From: Opitutia bacterium
Lineage (GTDB): Bacteria > Verrucomicrobiota > Verrucomicrobiia > Opitutales > Opitutaceae
DNA length: 64,000 bases
Assembly (NCBI GenBank): GCA_947474365.1
Contig: CANJIU010000031.1
Span: forward strand, 21,417-85,416
Direction: 5' to 3'
Shown: in pieces, positions 24,963 through 34,408 of the stretch
How positions within the stretch are numbered: position 1 is the stretch's first letter
Layout of the letters: each line of letters begins with the position of its first letter
Notes under the pieces: model-generated
The model's database searches: none
Seen by the model: only the letters and a program-made list of their open reading frames with translations
Told to the model about the DNA's origin: nothing
Program-made: the position numbers and the translations under genes

Positions 24963-27158
24963 ATGTCTGCTGCTGCCGCACCCGCAATTATTGTCGTCAC
25001 CGACAAGGCCAAGACTTCCTCGGTTAACTCCAAGGATCGTCCGTTCCCTTTAGAGTGGACCCGCAACATTGGCATCGCCGCGCATATTGATGCGGGGAAG
25101 ACGACGACGACAGAACGCATCCTCTTTTATTCCGGCGCCGTCCACAAGATGGGCGACGTGCATGAGGGCAATACGGTCACAGATTGGATGGAACAGGAGC
25201 GCGAGCGCGGTATTACGATAACTGCCGCGGCGATTTCGTGCGCATGGAACGCTTCCTGGGGCCCTTGGAAGGGAATCAAACAACGGATAAATATTATTGA
25301 TACTCCCGGGCACGTCGATTTCACCGCGGAAGTGGAACGTTCCCTCCGCGTGCTCGATGGCGCCGTAGCCGTTTTTTGCGCAGTTGCGGGTGTGCAGCCG
25401 CAGTCAGAAACGGTCTGGCGTCAGGCCAACAAATACCGTGTTCCGCGCGTCGCGTTCATCAACAAGATGGACCGCACGGGAGCAGATTTCTTCCGCGCCG
25501 TCTCCGAGATGCGCGAGAAGCTCAAGGCCAACGCCCACCCCATCTTTCTGCCGATTGGCAAGGAAGAGAATTTTTCCGGTCTGATCGACCTCGTACAAAA
25601 CGTCGCCTATTCCTTTGAGGAAAATCCGGACGATCTGCTGGGGCTAAACCCGGTAACGATGCCGATTCCCGAGAACATGGTCGCGCAGGCCAAGGAGTAT
25701 CGCGACAAGCTCATCGAGGCTGTTTCGGATTTCGATGACGTGATTGCGGAAAAGTACCTCAACGGTGAGGAAATCTCCGTCCCCGAGCTCTTGCTCGGCG
25801 TACGCAAGGCCACGATCTCACTCCAGTTTACTGGCGTCATTCCTGGTTCCGCTTACAAGAAGAAGGGCGTGCAGCGTCTGCTCGACTGCGTCGTTAACTT
25901 TCTCCCGAGCCCGATCGACGTCCCGCCGATGCAGGGGTTGGATAGCGATGGAAAGCCGGTTGAAGCCGTCGTCAGCGACAAGGCGAAGATGGCCGGTCTC
26001 GCGTTCAAGCTTTGGAATGATCCGTTTGTCGGCCGGTTGGTATTTTTCCGCGTGTACACCGGGACCCTTCCGAGGGGAATGTCGGTTTACAATCCACGTA
26101 CCCGCCGCACCGAGCGCGTTTCCCGTCTAGTCTTGATGCGCGCCATTGAACGGGAAGAGATCGATCTGGCCTACGCCGGTGACATCTGTGCCGTGGTCGG
26201 CGTCAAGGACGTCATCACCGGGGACACGTTATGTGACGAGGATTTCGACATTCGTTTGGAGCCGCCGTCCTTCCCTGAGCCGGTTATTTCGATGTCCATC
26301 GAGCCTAATTCGAAGGCGGACCAGGAGAAAATGGGTACCGCGTTGCAGCGCCTTGTTGCAGAGGATCCCACGCTCCGGGTAAAAACGGACACCGATACGG
26401 GTCAAACGATTCTTGCCGGGATGGGAGAGCTTCACCTCGATATCATCCGGGACCGGATGAAGCGCGAATTCAAGGTTGAGGCGACCGCAGGAAAACCGCA
26501 GATTGCCTATCGCGAAACCATTGCAAAATCGGCGGACGGCGAAGGAAAATTCATCCGTCAGTCCGGTGGCAAAGGCCAGTACGGCCACGTCGTCATCAAG
26601 ATGGAGCCGAACGTCAAGGGCAAGGGTGTGGAGGTTATCAACGAGATCGTCGGCGGAGCGATTCCCAAGGAATTTATCAAGCCCTCCACCGATGGAATTT
26701 TGGAAGGCGCCAATAATGGTGTCGTCGCCGGTTTCCCGGTCGTGGATGTCATCGTGCGTATCATTGATGGCTCGTTCCATGAGGTGGACTCCTCGGAACT
26801 TGCGTTCAAAATGGCCGGCATCTTCGCATTCAAGGATGCGATGAAGCAGGCGAACCCGATCCTGCTTGAGCCGATCATGGCTGTAGAGGTAACGACCCCC
26901 GAAGAATATCAGGGTGACCTGATGGGCGACATCAACCGCCGTCGCGGTCAAATTCAGGGAATGGAAAACAAGGCAGGCGCCTGTATCATCACGGCATTTG
27001 TCCCGCTGGAGCTTCTGTTCGGTTATGTCACTGACATCCGTTCGCTCTCCAAGGGCCGCGCCAGTGCCGGAATTACGCCGTCGCACTTTGAACAAGTGCC
27101 GAACTCGCTTCTCGCCAAGATCGTCGAAACCAACGCCAAGGGCCCAGCCCGTACGTAA
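24963..27158 (+). CDS. fusA: Elongation factor G
   Basis: 731 residues, about 25-30 longer than usual because of an N-terminal extension (residues 1-33, Ala/Val/Ser-rich) before the conserved [20 protein letters not shown]. The G domain is normal: P-loop at 39-47, RGITIT at 82-87, DTPGH at 113-117, NKMD at 167-170. Domains II-V follow ([29 protein letters not shown]). EF-G drives tRNA-mRNA translocation and, with RRF, ribosome recycling. Its switch I keeps the RGITI motif, in contrast to the EF-Tu of this genome. A shorter start could be real, but no good ATG precedes RNIGI. Confidence 0.97.
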   Translation: MSAAAAPAIIVVTDKAKTSSVNSKDRPFPLEWTRNIGIAAHIDAGKTTTTERILFYSGAVHKMGDVHEGNTVTDWMEQERERGITITAAAISCAWNASWGPWKGIKQRINIIDTPGHVDFTAEVERSLRVLDGAVAVFCAVAGVQPQSETVWRQANKYRVPRVAFINKMDRTGADFFRAVSEMREKLKANAHPIFLPIGKEENFSGLIDLVQNVAYSFEENPDDLLGLNPVTMPIPENMVAQAKEYRDKLIEAVSDFDDVIAEKYLNGEEISVPELLLGVRKATISLQFTGVIPGSAYKKKGVQRLLDCVVNFLPSPIDVPPMQGLDSDGKPVEAVVSDKAKMAGLAFKLWNDPFVGRLVFFRVYTGTLPRGMSVYNPRTRRTERVSRLVLMRAIEREEIDLAYAGDICAVVGVKDVITGDTLCDEDFDIRLEPPSFPEPVISMSIEPNSKADQEKMGTALQRLVAEDPTLRVKTDTDTGQTILAGMGELHLDIIRDRMKREFKVEATAGKPQIAYRETIAKSADGEGKFIRQSGGKGQYGHVVIKMEPNVKGKGVEVINEIVGGAIPKEFIKPSTDGILEGANNGVVAGFPVVDVIVRIIDGSFHEVDSSELAFKMAGIFAFKDAMKQANPILLEPIMAVEVTTPEEYQGDLMGDINRRRGQIQGMENKAGACIITAFVPLELLFGYVTDIRSLSKGRASAGITPSHFEQVPNSLLAKIVETNAKGPART

Positions 27159-27178
27159 ACCACCGTTCTTTTCCAGCC

Positions 27179-27487
27179 ATGAAAGGCCAACGAATTCGCA
27201 TCAAACTCCAGGGTTTCGACTATCGTGTAATCGATCAGTCTGCCCAAGACATCGTCGAAACCGCCAAGCGCTCCGGCGCCCGGGTTTCCGGCCCGATCCC
27301 TCTGCCTACCCGGATCGAAAAGCTGTCGGTCAACCGTTCGCCGCACGTCGACAAAAAGTCCATGGAGCAGTTCGAAACCCGCACACACAAGCGGCTGATT
27401 GATATCATCGAGCCGACGGCCCAAACGGTGGACGAGCTGAAGAAGCTCAACCTTCCTTCCGGCGTCGACATCACCATCAACGTCTGA
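27179..27487 (+). CDS. rpsJ: 30S ribosomal protein S10
   Basis: 102 residues, standard length. Conserved elements: [67 protein letters not shown]10 (NusE) also pairs with NusB and NusG in antitermination. It starts 20 bases after fusA, so the str and S10 gene sets probably share a transcript. A 154-base leader with a palindrome follows before rplC. Confidence 0.98.
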   Translation: MKGQRIRIKLQGFDYRVIDQSAQDIVETAKRSGARVSGPIPLPTRIEKLSVNRSPHVDKKSMEQFETRTHKRLIDIIEPTAQTVDELKKLNLPSGVDITINV

Positions 27488-27602
27488 GTTCAGCCAACCT
27501 CAACCCGCATCGAAGACAAGATCCGAACCCGGATTCCTTCACTCTACAGTTAGCAGCTGCTTGTGTGCCTCTGGGCACCGCCAAGCCTCTCGCTAAAGTA
27601 GG

Positions 27603-27623
27603 TCCGTTTAAACGGAAATTTTT
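27603..27623 (+). other. Palindrome with T-run ahead of rplC
   Basis: A 14-base perfect palindrome TCCGTTTAAACGGA (27603-27616) is followed by AATTTTT. As RNA it would be a weak hairpin with a short U-tract, located 20-40 bases before the rplC start, so it may act as an attenuator or an r-protein regulatory site. A DNA-binding site is an alternative. Confidence 0.4.
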
Positions 27624-27641
27624 CCACCTACCGCTTAGCCT

Positions 27642-28376
27642 ATGATCTCCGAAATTTTAGGTAAGAAACTCGGAATGACTCAGGTCTACGACGCTCAAAA
27701 CGTCTTGGTCCCAGTCTCCGTAGTTCAAGCTGGGCCCTGTTCTGTGGTCCAGATCAAGACTGTCGAAACCGACGGTTATCACGCTGTCCAGCTGGGCTTC
27801 GCCGAAAAGAAGGTGAAGAACACGGCTGGTGGCGAACTCGGTCACGCCAAAAAAGCGGGCCTTGAATCCGCTCCCCGAGTACTCGCCGAAGTCCGCCTCA
27901 ACGCGGCTGCAACGGTAAAAATCGGCGATGTGGTCAATTGCACTTCCTTCTCTGAAGGACAGCTCGTCGACGTGATCGGCATCACCAAGGGCAAGGGGTT
28001 CCAAGGTGTCGTAAAGCGATTCCGCGTGGCCGGTGGTCCCGCGACGCACGGCTCGATGTTCCATCGCCGAATCGGTTCAGTCGGCATGCGCCAGACGCCT
28101 GGCCGCGTTTGGAAAAATCAAAGCATGCCCGGACACATGGGCAGCGAAAAGCGGACCGTGCAGAACCTGCGTGTTGTGAAGGTGATTGCGGACAAGAACC
28201 TGATTCTGGTCAAGGGAGCGATCCCTGGCGCCAACGGTGATGACGTAATTGTTCGCACCGCGATCAAGGGCCAGTGGGCGCTTCCCACCCCGCCGGCGCC
28301 AATCGCTGCCGATGCCAAGAAAGTCGCTGCTCCGGCCAAGCCGGCCGCTGCTAAGCCCGCTGCTGCCAAGAAATAA
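27642..28376 (+). CDS. rplC: 50S ribosomal protein L3 with an Ala/Lys/Pro-rich C-terminal tail
   Basis: 244 residues; the usual L3 is about 205-215. Core features are ILGKKLGMTQVYD, TKGKGFQGVVKRF, ATHGSMFHRRIGSVGMRQTPGRVWKNQSMPGHMG (the loop near the peptidyl transferase centre) and NLRVVKVIADKNLILVKGAIPG. From about residue 217 the protein continues as a tail rich in Ala, Lys and Pro. L3 is an early assembly protein of the 50S subunit. It leads rplC-rplD-rplW-rplB-rpsS. The tail is one of several on r-proteins in this genome. Confidence 0.97.
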   Translation: MISEILGKKLGMTQVYDAQNVLVPVSVVQAGPCSVVQIKTVETDGYHAVQLGFAEKKVKNTAGGELGHAKKAGLESAPRVLAEVRLNAAATVKIGDVVNCTSFSEGQLVDVIGITKGKGFQGVVKRFRVAGGPATHGSMFHRRIGSVGMRQTPGRVWKNQSMPGHMGSEKRTVQNLRVVKVIADKNLILVKGAIPGANGDDVIVRTAIKGQWALPTPPAPIAADAKKVAAPAKPAAAKPAAAKK

Positions 28377-28390
28377 GGAGACCCGTATCC

Positions 28391-29026
28391 ATGAAACTCA
28401 CTGTTTTTAGTTCCGACGGAAAGACGAGCAGCGAAAAAGATTTCGCCAACATTCCCACTTTCGAAGGCGACAAGGGCCTTCAGGCGGTGAAGGAAGTAAT
28501 CGTCGCCATCAACGCCAACAATCGACAGGGCACACACTCTACCAAGACTCGCGGCGAAGTGCGCGGCGGTGGGAAGAAGCCGTGGCGCCAGAAGGGCACT
28601 GGTCGTGCCCGTGCCGGTTCCATTCGCTCGCCTCTGTGGGTTGGTGGTGGTGTCGTGTTCGGCCCGAAGCCCCGCGACTACTCGAAGAAGATCAATGCCA
28701 AGGTGAAGCAGCTGGCCTTCAGCCGCGCGCTTTTTGATCGTGCCACGGCCGGTGAAATTGCCGTGATTGAAGCATTCGACGCCGCAGCGAACAAGACCAA
28801 GGCGATCGATGCTGTTGTTTCGCTAATCGCGCCGAAGGGCAAGGTGCTCCTCGTGGACTCGCCGTTCACGACGGTCACCAGCCGTGCGTCTCGTAACATC
28901 GAGCGCGTTTCGCTGCAGGATGCCTCAAAACTCAACACGCTCGATCTGGCCCAATACGCCAAAATCATCGTCAGCACCAAGGCGCTTGAGACGATCATCG
29001 CCCGGGCCAACGGAGGGAAAAACTAA
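28391..29026 (+). CDS. rplD: 50S ribosomal protein L4
   Basis: 211 residues, typical. The long loop that lines the exit tunnel is clear ([56 protein letters not shown]). In E. coli L4 represses the S10 operon; no equivalent leader is recognised here. An in-frame ATG at 28391 follows an AGGAGA sequence ending 13 bases upstream. Its TAA overlaps the ATG of rplW by one base (TAATG). Confidence 0.97.
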   Translation: MKLTVFSSDGKTSSEKDFANIPTFEGDKGLQAVKEVIVAINANNRQGTHSTKTRGEVRGGGKKPWRQKGTGRARAGSIRSPLWVGGGVVFGPKPRDYSKKINAKVKQLAFSRALFDRATAGEIAVIEAFDAAANKTKAIDAVVSLIAPKGKVLLVDSPFTTVTSRASRNIERVSLQDASKLNTLDLAQYAKIIVSTKALETIIARANGGKN

Positions 29027-29307
29027 TGCAAGCCGACAAGATTCTCAAACTCGTCCGCCTGACCGAGAAGTCCAACAAACTCTCGTCCGAGCTTGGTCAG
29101 TATACCTTCGAGGTCTACGGCCATGCCAACAAGCACCAGATCGCCGAGGCGGTTGAACAAACCTTCAAGGTAACGGTTCGTCGCGTCAACACGCAGACTT
29201 ACCGCGGCAAGAACAAGAAGAGCCGCCAGGGCCGTCCGAGCGTGGGTTCGGATTACAAGAAGGCCATCGTGACGCTGAAGGCGGGCGACAAGATCGAACT
29301 CGTCTGA
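29026..29307 (+). CDS. rplW: 50S ribosomal protein L23
   Basis: 93 residues, normal length. Pattern: ILKLVRLTEKSNKLSSELGQYTFEVYGHANKHQIAEAVEQTFKVTVRRVNTQTYRGKNKKSRQG. L23 sits at the tunnel exit and is the docking site for trigger factor and SRP. The start overlaps the rplD stop (TAATG), which suggests translational coupling. The usual N-terminal motif (..IIRPVITEKS) is altered to LKLVRLTEKS, still aligned. Confidence 0.95.
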   Translation: MQADKILKLVRLTEKSNKLSSELGQYTFEVYGHANKHQIAEAVEQTFKVTVRRVNTQTYRGKNKKSRQGRPSVGSDYKKAIVTLKAGDKIELV

Positions 29308-29339
29308 CGAGCACACGCTCAACCTGGAGACATCCCAAC

Positions 29340-30206
29340 ATGGCTATTCACTCATTTCGTCCGCTCACGCCTTCCGGCCGGTTCACCTCGCTGAACAAGC
29401 AGAAGGATCTTTCCAAGAAACGCCCGGAGCGTGGTCTTACCGAACACAAGCACAAGTCGGGCGGTCGCAACGTCTACGGTCGCGTCACTTCGCGCCATCG
29501 GGGAGGCGGTCACAAGCAACTCTACCGCATTATCGACTTCCGGCGTGGTCTTCTCGACATGCCGGCCAAGGTGCAGGCCATCGAGTATGATCCGAATCGT
29601 ACGGCGAATCTCGCCTTGATTGCCTATACGAATGGCGAGAAGACCTACATCCTCGCGCCAAAGGGCTTGAAAGTGGGCGACACGATCTTCGCCTCGGACA
29701 AGGCAACGACGAACGATTTCAATGTCGGCAACAACTTCCCTTTGTCCCTGATTCCGCCGTCCACCCGGGTGCACTGCGTCGAACTCGTGCCCGGTCGTGG
29801 AGCACAGATTGCCCGTTCCGCGGGTGCGAGTGTTGAGTTGGTCGCGCTTGAGGGCGATTCAGCTACGTTGAAAATGCCTTCCGGTGAACTTCGTCGGATC
29901 CATGCACGCTGCCGCGCCACCATTGGCGAAGTGGGCAATGGCGACCATAACCAGCAGTCGCTCGGCAAGGCCGGACGCAAACGCTGGCTCGGCGTCCGTC
30001 CGACGGTCCGCGGTATGGCCATGAACCCGGTCGACCATCCCAACGGTGGCGGTCAGGGCAAATCCAAGGGTGGTGGCGGTCGCCAGCAACTCGTCTCCCC
30101 GTGGGGACAGCTGGCGAAGGGCTTTCCGACTCGTCGCCGTTCGAAAATTTCGAACGCCCAAATCATTGTCCACCACAACGGCCGCAAGCCGCGTGGTCAG
30201 AAGTAA
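29340..30206 (+). CDS. rplB: 50S ribosomal protein L2
   Basis: 288 residues, about ten longer than common. It contains GRNVYGRVTSRHRGGGHKQLYRIIDFRR, the OB and SH3-like domains, and the conserved C-terminal region VRGMAMNPVDHPNGGGQGKSKGG with the histidine next to the peptidyl transferase centre. L2 is essential for subunit association and peptidyl transfer. It lies 32 bases after rplW and 18 before rpsS. Nothing unusual beyond the slight length. Confidence 0.98.
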   Translation: MAIHSFRPLTPSGRFTSLNKQKDLSKKRPERGLTEHKHKSGGRNVYGRVTSRHRGGGHKQLYRIIDFRRGLLDMPAKVQAIEYDPNRTANLALIAYTNGEKTYILAPKGLKVGDTIFASDKATTNDFNVGNNFPLSLIPPSTRVHCVELVPGRGAQIARSAGASVELVALEGDSATLKMPSGELRRIHARCRATIGEVGNGDHNQQSLGKAGRKRWLGVRPTVRGMAMNPVDHPNGGGQGKSKGGGGRQQLVSPWGQLAKGFPTRRRSKISNAQIIVHHNGRKPRGQK

Positions 30207-30224
30207 TCCCGCCCCTCTCGCACC

Positions 30225-30500
30225 ATGGCACGTTCCATCAAAAAAGGTTTCTTCGTCGACTACCACCTGCTCGAGAAAATCGAGAAGGCCACGAAAGCTG
30301 GCGCCAAGAAACCCATTCAAACCTGGTCACGGCGCTCGACGATTACCCCCGATTTCGTCGGGCATACGTTCAGCGTCCACAATGGCAAGGCGTTCATCGC
30401 CGTCTACGTCACCGAAAACATGGTTGGCCACAAGCTCGGCGAGTTTTCTCCGACCCGAGTCTTCAAGGGGCACGGTGGCATGACGCGCAAGGAAATCTAA
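30225..30500 (+). CDS. rpsS: 30S ribosomal protein S19
   Basis: 91 residues: [67 protein letters not shown] and FKGHG are diagnostic. S19 binds the 30S head next to S13 and contacts the 23S rRNA bridge. In nearly all bacteria rplV follows directly; here a short gene for an exported protein is inserted between rpsS and rplV. Confidence 0.98.
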   Translation: MARSIKKGFFVDYHLLEKIEKATKAGAKKPIQTWSRRSTITPDFVGHTFSVHNGKAFIAVYVTENMVGHKLGEFSPTRVFKGHGGMTRKEI

Positions 30501-30518
30501 GAACCCGCCTGCTTTCCG

Positions 30519-30845
30519 ATGTTGCGCCGATTCCTCCAGGTTACCTTTCCCGCGCTTGTCGCGCTTGCACCGATTTCGGTTCGGGCCGCGATCGGGCCGG
30601 GCGTGGCCGAGGTGGTTTCGGTACAGCCCTCGCGGGTGGCGGATATTGTCCTTTTAGGTCGGGGTTTCGACTCCGGGTTCCGACAGGGGATGGTCTGTCG
30701 CATTACGCGAGGTGCGTCGGAAGTCGCCGAGGTTCTCCTCGTTGATTCGCGGCCTTCGGTTAGTGCGGCGCTGATCGTGAGCGTTTCGCCCAAGCAGATG
30801 ATCCGCGTTGGCGACGTCGCCAGCATTAAAGTTTTAAAATCTTAA
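30519..30845 (+). CDS. Small exported protein inserted between rpsS and rplV
   Basis: 108 residues. The N-terminus is a signal peptide (MLRRFLQVTFPALVALAPISVRAA), so the product should act in the periplasm or beyond, not on the ribosome. The mature ~83 residues look like one small beta domain: GFDSGFRQGMVCRITRGASEVAEVLLVD, then SVSPKQMIRVGDVASIKVL. The 'G.. G.R.GM..R......AEV.V......S......V.....I..GD' rhythm recalls the C-terminal domain of FlgT and similar cell-envelope SH3-like modules, a weak similarity judged by eye. It starts 18 bases after rpsS in the same direction. I do not know its function. Confidence 0.75.
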   Translation: MLRRFLQVTFPALVALAPISVRAAIGPGVAEVVSVQPSRVADIVLLGRGFDSGFRQGMVCRITRGASEVAEVLLVDSRPSVSAALIVSVSPKQMIRVGDVASIKVLKS

Positions 30846-30872
30846 CTCAGACAAAAACCTAAAGGGTACGGT

Positions 30873-30913
30873 GTCCCGCTTGCGGGACCGCTATCGCCGG
30901 AGCCCCGCTCCGG
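30873..30913 (+). other. Two tandem GC hairpins ahead of rplV
   Basis: GTCCCGC-TT-GCGGGAC (30873-30888) and CCGGAGC-CCC-GCTCCGG (30897-30913), each a perfect 7-bp stem, lie in the 84 bases between the inserted gene and rplV. No U-tract follows, so they are more likely RNA-processing or translational control structures than terminators. Confidence 0.55.
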
Positions 30914-30929
30914 AATCCTCACCAACACC

Positions 30930-31274
30930 ATGGAAGTTCAAGCCCTCACACGCTACGCGCGCATGTCCCCTAAAAAGGTGCGCGAAGTCGCCCGCACGAT
31001 CCAAGGCCGGAAAGCCGCGGAAGCCGTGGACTATCTGATGCTGATCCCGCGCAAGTCGGCGAAGCTGATCGCAAAAACGCTCAAGAGCGCGATCGCCAAC
31101 GCGGAAAACAACAACAACCTGTCGGCCGACAGTCTTCGGGTGAAAAGCGCGATCATCGAGAATGGTCCGGTCCTGAAACGTTTCAAGGCCGGTGCTCGCG
31201 GTACGGCGATGCCTCGCCGGAAGAAGATGTCCCACATCCGCATCGTGCTCTCCGACGGCAACACCAACTCGTAA
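30930..31274 (+). CDS. rplV: 50S ribosomal protein L22
   Basis: 114 residues. Typical sequences are RYARMSPKKVREVARTIQG, KLIAKTLKSAIANAENN and the beta-hairpin that reaches into the exit tunnel (FKAGARGTAMPRRKKMSHIRIVLSD). L22 lines the tunnel and is a macrolide-resistance site. It is separated from rpsS by an inserted gene and two hairpins, but is followed after nine bases by rpsC as usual. Confidence 0.97.
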   Translation: MEVQALTRYARMSPKKVREVARTIQGRKAAEAVDYLMLIPRKSAKLIAKTLKSAIANAENNNNLSADSLRVKSAIIENGPVLKRFKAGARGTAMPRRKKMSHIRIVLSDGNTNS

Positions 31275-31283
31275 TTTACTTCC

Positions 31284-31916
31284 ATGGGCCAAAAAACCAA
31301 CCCGATCGGTTTCCGTCTCGCCGTCCGCCGCAACTGGCAGTCCCGCTGGTATGCCAGCAAGAAGGATTTCGGCAAATTGCTTCACGAGGACCAAATCATC
31401 CGCGCCAAGCTGATGGAAAAACTCAAGCAGGCGTCGGTTCCGCGCATCTTCATCGAGCGCGCGTCGAACCGTGTCCGCGTCAAGATTTACACCGCCCGTC
31501 CTGGGATCGTCATCGGACGCAAAGGTCAGGAGATCGAAAAGATTAAGGAGGAGTTGGCGAAACTCACGGGCAAGGAAATCCTGCTCGACATTCAGGAAGT
31601 GAAGAAGCCGGAAATTGAGGCCGCTTTGGTGGCTGAGAATGTCGCGTTGCAGTTGGAGCGCCGCATCGCGTTCCGCCGTGCGATGAAGAAAGCGGTAGAA
31701 ATGGCCATGGCGCTCGGCGCCGAGGGCATCCGGATCCAGTGCTCCGGCCGTCTTGGTGGTGCGGACATCGCCCGCCGCGAATGGCAGCGCAAGGGCCGCG
31801 TGCCGTTGCACACCCTGCGTGAAAATATCGACTACGGGTTCGCGGAAGCGCTGACCGTCTACGGGAAGATCGGCGTCAAATGCTGGATCTGCAAAAAAGA
31901 AGCCGACAACAACTGA
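31284..31916 (+). CDS. rpsC: 30S ribosomal protein S3
   Basis: 210 residues. It starts [24 protein letters not shown], the KH domain GxxG loop is [16 protein letters not shown], and the C-terminal domain has [35 protein letters not shown]. The protein ends [18 protein letters not shown] (C-W-I-C), slightly shorter than the common 220-230 residues. S3 forms the mRNA entry site with S4 and S5 and has helicase activity. Confidence 0.98.
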   Translation: MGQKTNPIGFRLAVRRNWQSRWYASKKDFGKLLHEDQIIRAKLMEKLKQASVPRIFIERASNRVRVKIYTARPGIVIGRKGQEIEKIKEELAKLTGKEILLDIQEVKKPEIEAALVAENVALQLERRIAFRRAMKKAVEMAMALGAEGIRIQCSGRLGGADIARREWQRKGRVPLHTLRENIDYGFAEALTVYGKIGVKCWICKKEADNN

Positions 31917-31955
31917 GCCGAGCACGCTCGCATCCAACTTTAGGAGACAACTCCC

Positions 31956-32381
31956 ATGGCAGCAATTTCACCCGCCCGTACCAAATACCGCAAGTCGATG
32001 AAGGGCTCGCGCGCTGGCAACGCCAAGCGCGGCAACACCCTCGCTTTCGGCGAATTCGGCCTGCAGTCCCTCACCCGCGGCCCGATGACGGGCCAGCAGA
32101 TTGAGGCGGCTCGCGTCACCATCTCGCGCCACTTGAAGCGCAAGGGCAAACTCTGGATCCGGGTTTTCCCACACAAGCCGGTGACCAAGAAGCCGGCCGA
32201 GGTCCGCATGGGCCAGGGCAAAGGCCCGGTCGAGTTTTACGTCGCAGTCATCAAGCCCGGTGCGGTTCTTTTCGAACTCGCCGGTGTGCCGCTGACGGTC
32301 GCGAAGGAAGCTTTCCGTCTCGCCGACGCGAAGCTTCCCTTTCACTGCCGTTTCATCTCGCGCGACGGTAGCGCGGCCTAA
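31956..32381 (+). CDS. rplP: 50S ribosomal protein L16
   Basis: 141 residues: [88 protein letters not shown]16 contacts the A-site tRNA elbow. The conserved Arg hydroxylated by YcfD in E. coli is in the MGQGKG region. It starts about 40 bases after rpsC behind a TAGGAGA ribosome-binding site and is followed by rpmC after 26 bases. Confidence 0.97.
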   Translation: MAAISPARTKYRKSMKGSRAGNAKRGNTLAFGEFGLQSLTRGPMTGQQIEAARVTISRHLKRKGKLWIRVFPHKPVTKKPAEVRMGQGKGPVEFYVAVIKPGAVLFELAGVPLTVAKEAFRLADAKLPFHCRFISRDGSAA

Positions 32382-32407
32382 GCTGAATCATCAACCACCG
32401 CTCCGTC

Positions 32408-32614
32408 ATGACTTCGAAAGAAATCCGCGATCTCTCTCCCGTCGAGATCAAGACCAAGCTCCGCGAAATCCGCGAGCAGCTCCTCCAGCTCAAGCTGCGT
32501 AAGCAGACCGGCCAGGTCGAGAAGACCCACGAGCTGCGCACGCTCCGCAAGGACATCGCCCGCCTCGAGACCATCCTCAATCAAAAGAAACAGGCGCCGA
32601 AGCAGGCCGCCTGA
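32408..32614 (+). CDS. rpmC: 50S ribosomal protein L29
   Basis: 68 residues forming the two-helix hairpin typical of L29 ([53 protein letters not shown]). It sits at the tunnel exit next to L23. It lies between rplP and rpsQ in the canonical order. The short KKQAPKQAA end is a basic/Ala tail like those seen on other r-proteins here. Confidence 0.96.
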   Translation: MTSKEIRDLSPVEIKTKLREIREQLLQLKLRKQTGQVEKTHELRTLRKDIARLETILNQKKQAPKQAA

Positions 32615-32642
32615 GCGTCCGCGCCAATAAGGAACCCAAGCC

Positions 32643-33020
32643 ATGTCCACCGCCACCGCAGGTCAGCGCACCACGCGTAAAACCCAGATCGGTTTCGTTT
32701 CGAGCCGTTCTGGCGACAAGTCGATCAAAGTTACGATCGCCTACAAGACGCCGCATCCCCTTTACCATAAGGTCGTCAACCGTCAGACCGTCCTCCACGT
32801 CCATGACGAGAAGAACGAGACGAAGATCGGCGACAAGGTTGAGGTTATGGAAACCCGCCCGATTAGCCGCTTGAAGCGCTGGCGCGTCGTTTCCGTGCTG
32901 CAGAAGGCCGTCATCGCCGATGGCGCTGCCATCACCGAAACCGATGTCGCTGCCGCTGTGCCGACGAAGACCACCAAGTCCACGGAAACGCCCGCACCCG
33001 CGGCGCAGCCGAAGGCCTGA
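32643..33020 (+). CDS. rpsQ: 30S ribosomal protein S17 with a C-terminal extension
   Basis: 125 residues; usual S17 is about 80-90. The OB-fold core covers residues ~10-85 (RKTQIGFVSSRSGDKSIKVTIAYKTPHPLYHKVVNR, HDEKNETKIGDKVEVMETRPISRLKRWRVVSVLQ). From about residue 86 a tail rich in Ala, Thr, Pro and Lys follows (for example ETDVAAAVPTKTTKSTE). S17 is a primary 16S-binding protein. The tail has no known role and could be flexible on the 30S surface. Confidence 0.96.
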   Translation: MSTATAGQRTTRKTQIGFVSSRSGDKSIKVTIAYKTPHPLYHKVVNRQTVLHVHDEKNETKIGDKVEVMETRPISRLKRWRVVSVLQKAVIADGAAITETDVAAAVPTKTTKSTETPAPAAQPKA

Positions 33021-33056
33021 CTCCTTTAACAACCAAAATCATCCAGGAGTCCCGCC

Positions 33057-33422
33057 ATGATCCAACTGCGCTCCATTCTCGAGGTCGCCGACAATACCGG
33101 TGCCCGTAAAGCTGCCCTGATTCAACGCATGGGGCAGCAGACGCCTTATGCCCACGTTGGTGACATCGTCACGGTGCACATCAAAGAGAGCACCACCGAC
33201 GCCACCGTAAAGAAAGGCGAAGTCGCCAAGGCCGTGGTCGTCCGTACCAAGGCTCCGGTCCGCCGGGCTGACGGCAGCTATCTCCGCTTCGACAGCAATG
33301 CCATCGTCATCATCGACGCCACCAACAATCCCCGCGGCACCCGTATCTTCGGACCGGTCGCCCGCGAACTGCGCGCGAAGAACTTCATGAAGATCATCTC
33401 GCTCGCCCCGGAGGTCCTCTAA
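33057..33422 (+). CDS. rplN: 50S ribosomal protein L14
   Basis: 121 residues: [82 protein letters not shown]14 lies on the subunit interface and is the binding site of the silencing factor RsfS. It ends one base before rplX begins (TAAC-ATG), so the two are probably translationally coupled. Nothing unusual. Confidence 0.98.
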   Translation: MIQLRSILEVADNTGARKAALIQRMGQQTPYAHVGDIVTVHIKESTTDATVKKGEVAKAVVVRTKAPVRRADGSYLRFDSNAIVIIDATNNPRGTRIFGPVARELRAKNFMKIISLAPEVL

Positions 33423-33423
33423 C

Positions 33424-33693
33424 ATGCAGAAATTTCACGTCAAACGGGGCGACCAAGTCGTCGTCATCGCTGGTTCCCAAAAGGGCAAGTCCGGCAAGGT
33501 GCTCGAAATTCTGGCGGCCAAGCAACGCGCTCGCGTTGAAGGTCTCGCCATGATCAAGAAGCACCTCAAGAAATCTGAGAAGAACCCGCAGGGTGCAATC
33601 AGCGAACTTGAGGGATCGATTCACATCAGCAATCTCATGCTTCAGTCGAATTTCGACTCCAGCAAGCGTCGCAAGACGGCTCCTGCCGCCTAA
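33424..33693 (+). CDS. rplX: 50S ribosomal protein L24
   Basis: 89 residues, on the short side (about 100 is common). The KOW motif is clear (KRGDQVVVIAGSQKGKSGKVLEILAAKQRARVEGLAMIKKHLK), followed by GAISELEGSIHISNLML. L24 starts 50S assembly at the 5' end of 23S rRNA. It follows rplN immediately. A 114-base spacer to rplE contains a GC-rich imperfect hairpin near 33710-33735. Confidence 0.95.
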   Translation: MQKFHVKRGDQVVVIAGSQKGKSGKVLEILAAKQRARVEGLAMIKKHLKKSEKNPQGAISELEGSIHISNLMLQSNFDSSKRRKTAPAA

Positions 33694-33807
33694 ACTGCCA
33701 CGCGAAAGCGCGCTTGCCAATCCGGTGGCGCGCCTGCGTTACTGAGCGCTTTTCCACCAAAACATCACACTCTATCGCCACCCGGTCGGTAATCGGGGGC
33801 CACGAAA

Positions 33808-34389
33808 ATGAGCTACGTTCCTTCCCTTAAGAAACTCTACATCGAGCAGGTTGCTCCTGAGCTCGTGAAGAGCCGCGGCTACAAGAACAAGCATGAGGTG
33901 CCAAAACTCGTTAAGATCAGTCTTAACAGCGGCATTGATGCAGATGCCGACAAGAATCAAATCGCCGATGTGGCGCGTGATCTCGCGGCCATCGCCGGCC
34001 AGAAGCCGATTCTCAATCGCACCAAGCGCGCCATCGCCAACTTCAAGCTGAAGCCCAACCAGGTTACCGGCTGCAGTGTGACGCTCCGTGGCAATTCGAT
34101 GTGGGAGTTTCTCTATCGCCTGCTCGCCGTGGCGCTTCCGACCATCCGCGATTTTCGCGGCGTCCCCTCCAAACTCGACGGCCAGGGCAACTACAGCCTC
34201 GGTGTGACGGACTTCACCATCTTCCCGGAAATCACGGTCGAAAACGTAAAGAAGACAATGGGATTGGATATCACAATCGTGACGACCGCCAATACCGATG
34301 ACGAGGCGCGTGAGCTGCTCAAGCTTATGGGCATGCCTTTCCGTCGCGTGGAGCAGCAACCGACGGCGCCGAAGGCGACCGCCGCCTAA
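33808..34389 (+). CDS. rplE: 50S ribosomal protein L5
   Basis: 193 residues, slightly longer than the usual 179 because of a short C-terminal extension ([12 protein letters not shown]). Core: [119 protein letters not shown]5 binds 5S rRNA and contacts S13 across the subunits. Confidence 0.97.
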   Translation: MSYVPSLKKLYIEQVAPELVKSRGYKNKHEVPKLVKISLNSGIDADADKNQIADVARDLAAIAGQKPILNRTKRAIANFKLKPNQVTGCSVTLRGNSMWEFLYRLLAVALPTIRDFRGVPSKLDGQGNYSLGVTDFTIFPEITVENVKKTMGLDITIVTTANTDDEARELLKLMGMPFRRVEQQPTAPKATAA

Positions 34390-34408
34390 TTCAGTTTTTC
34401 CAACTGCC

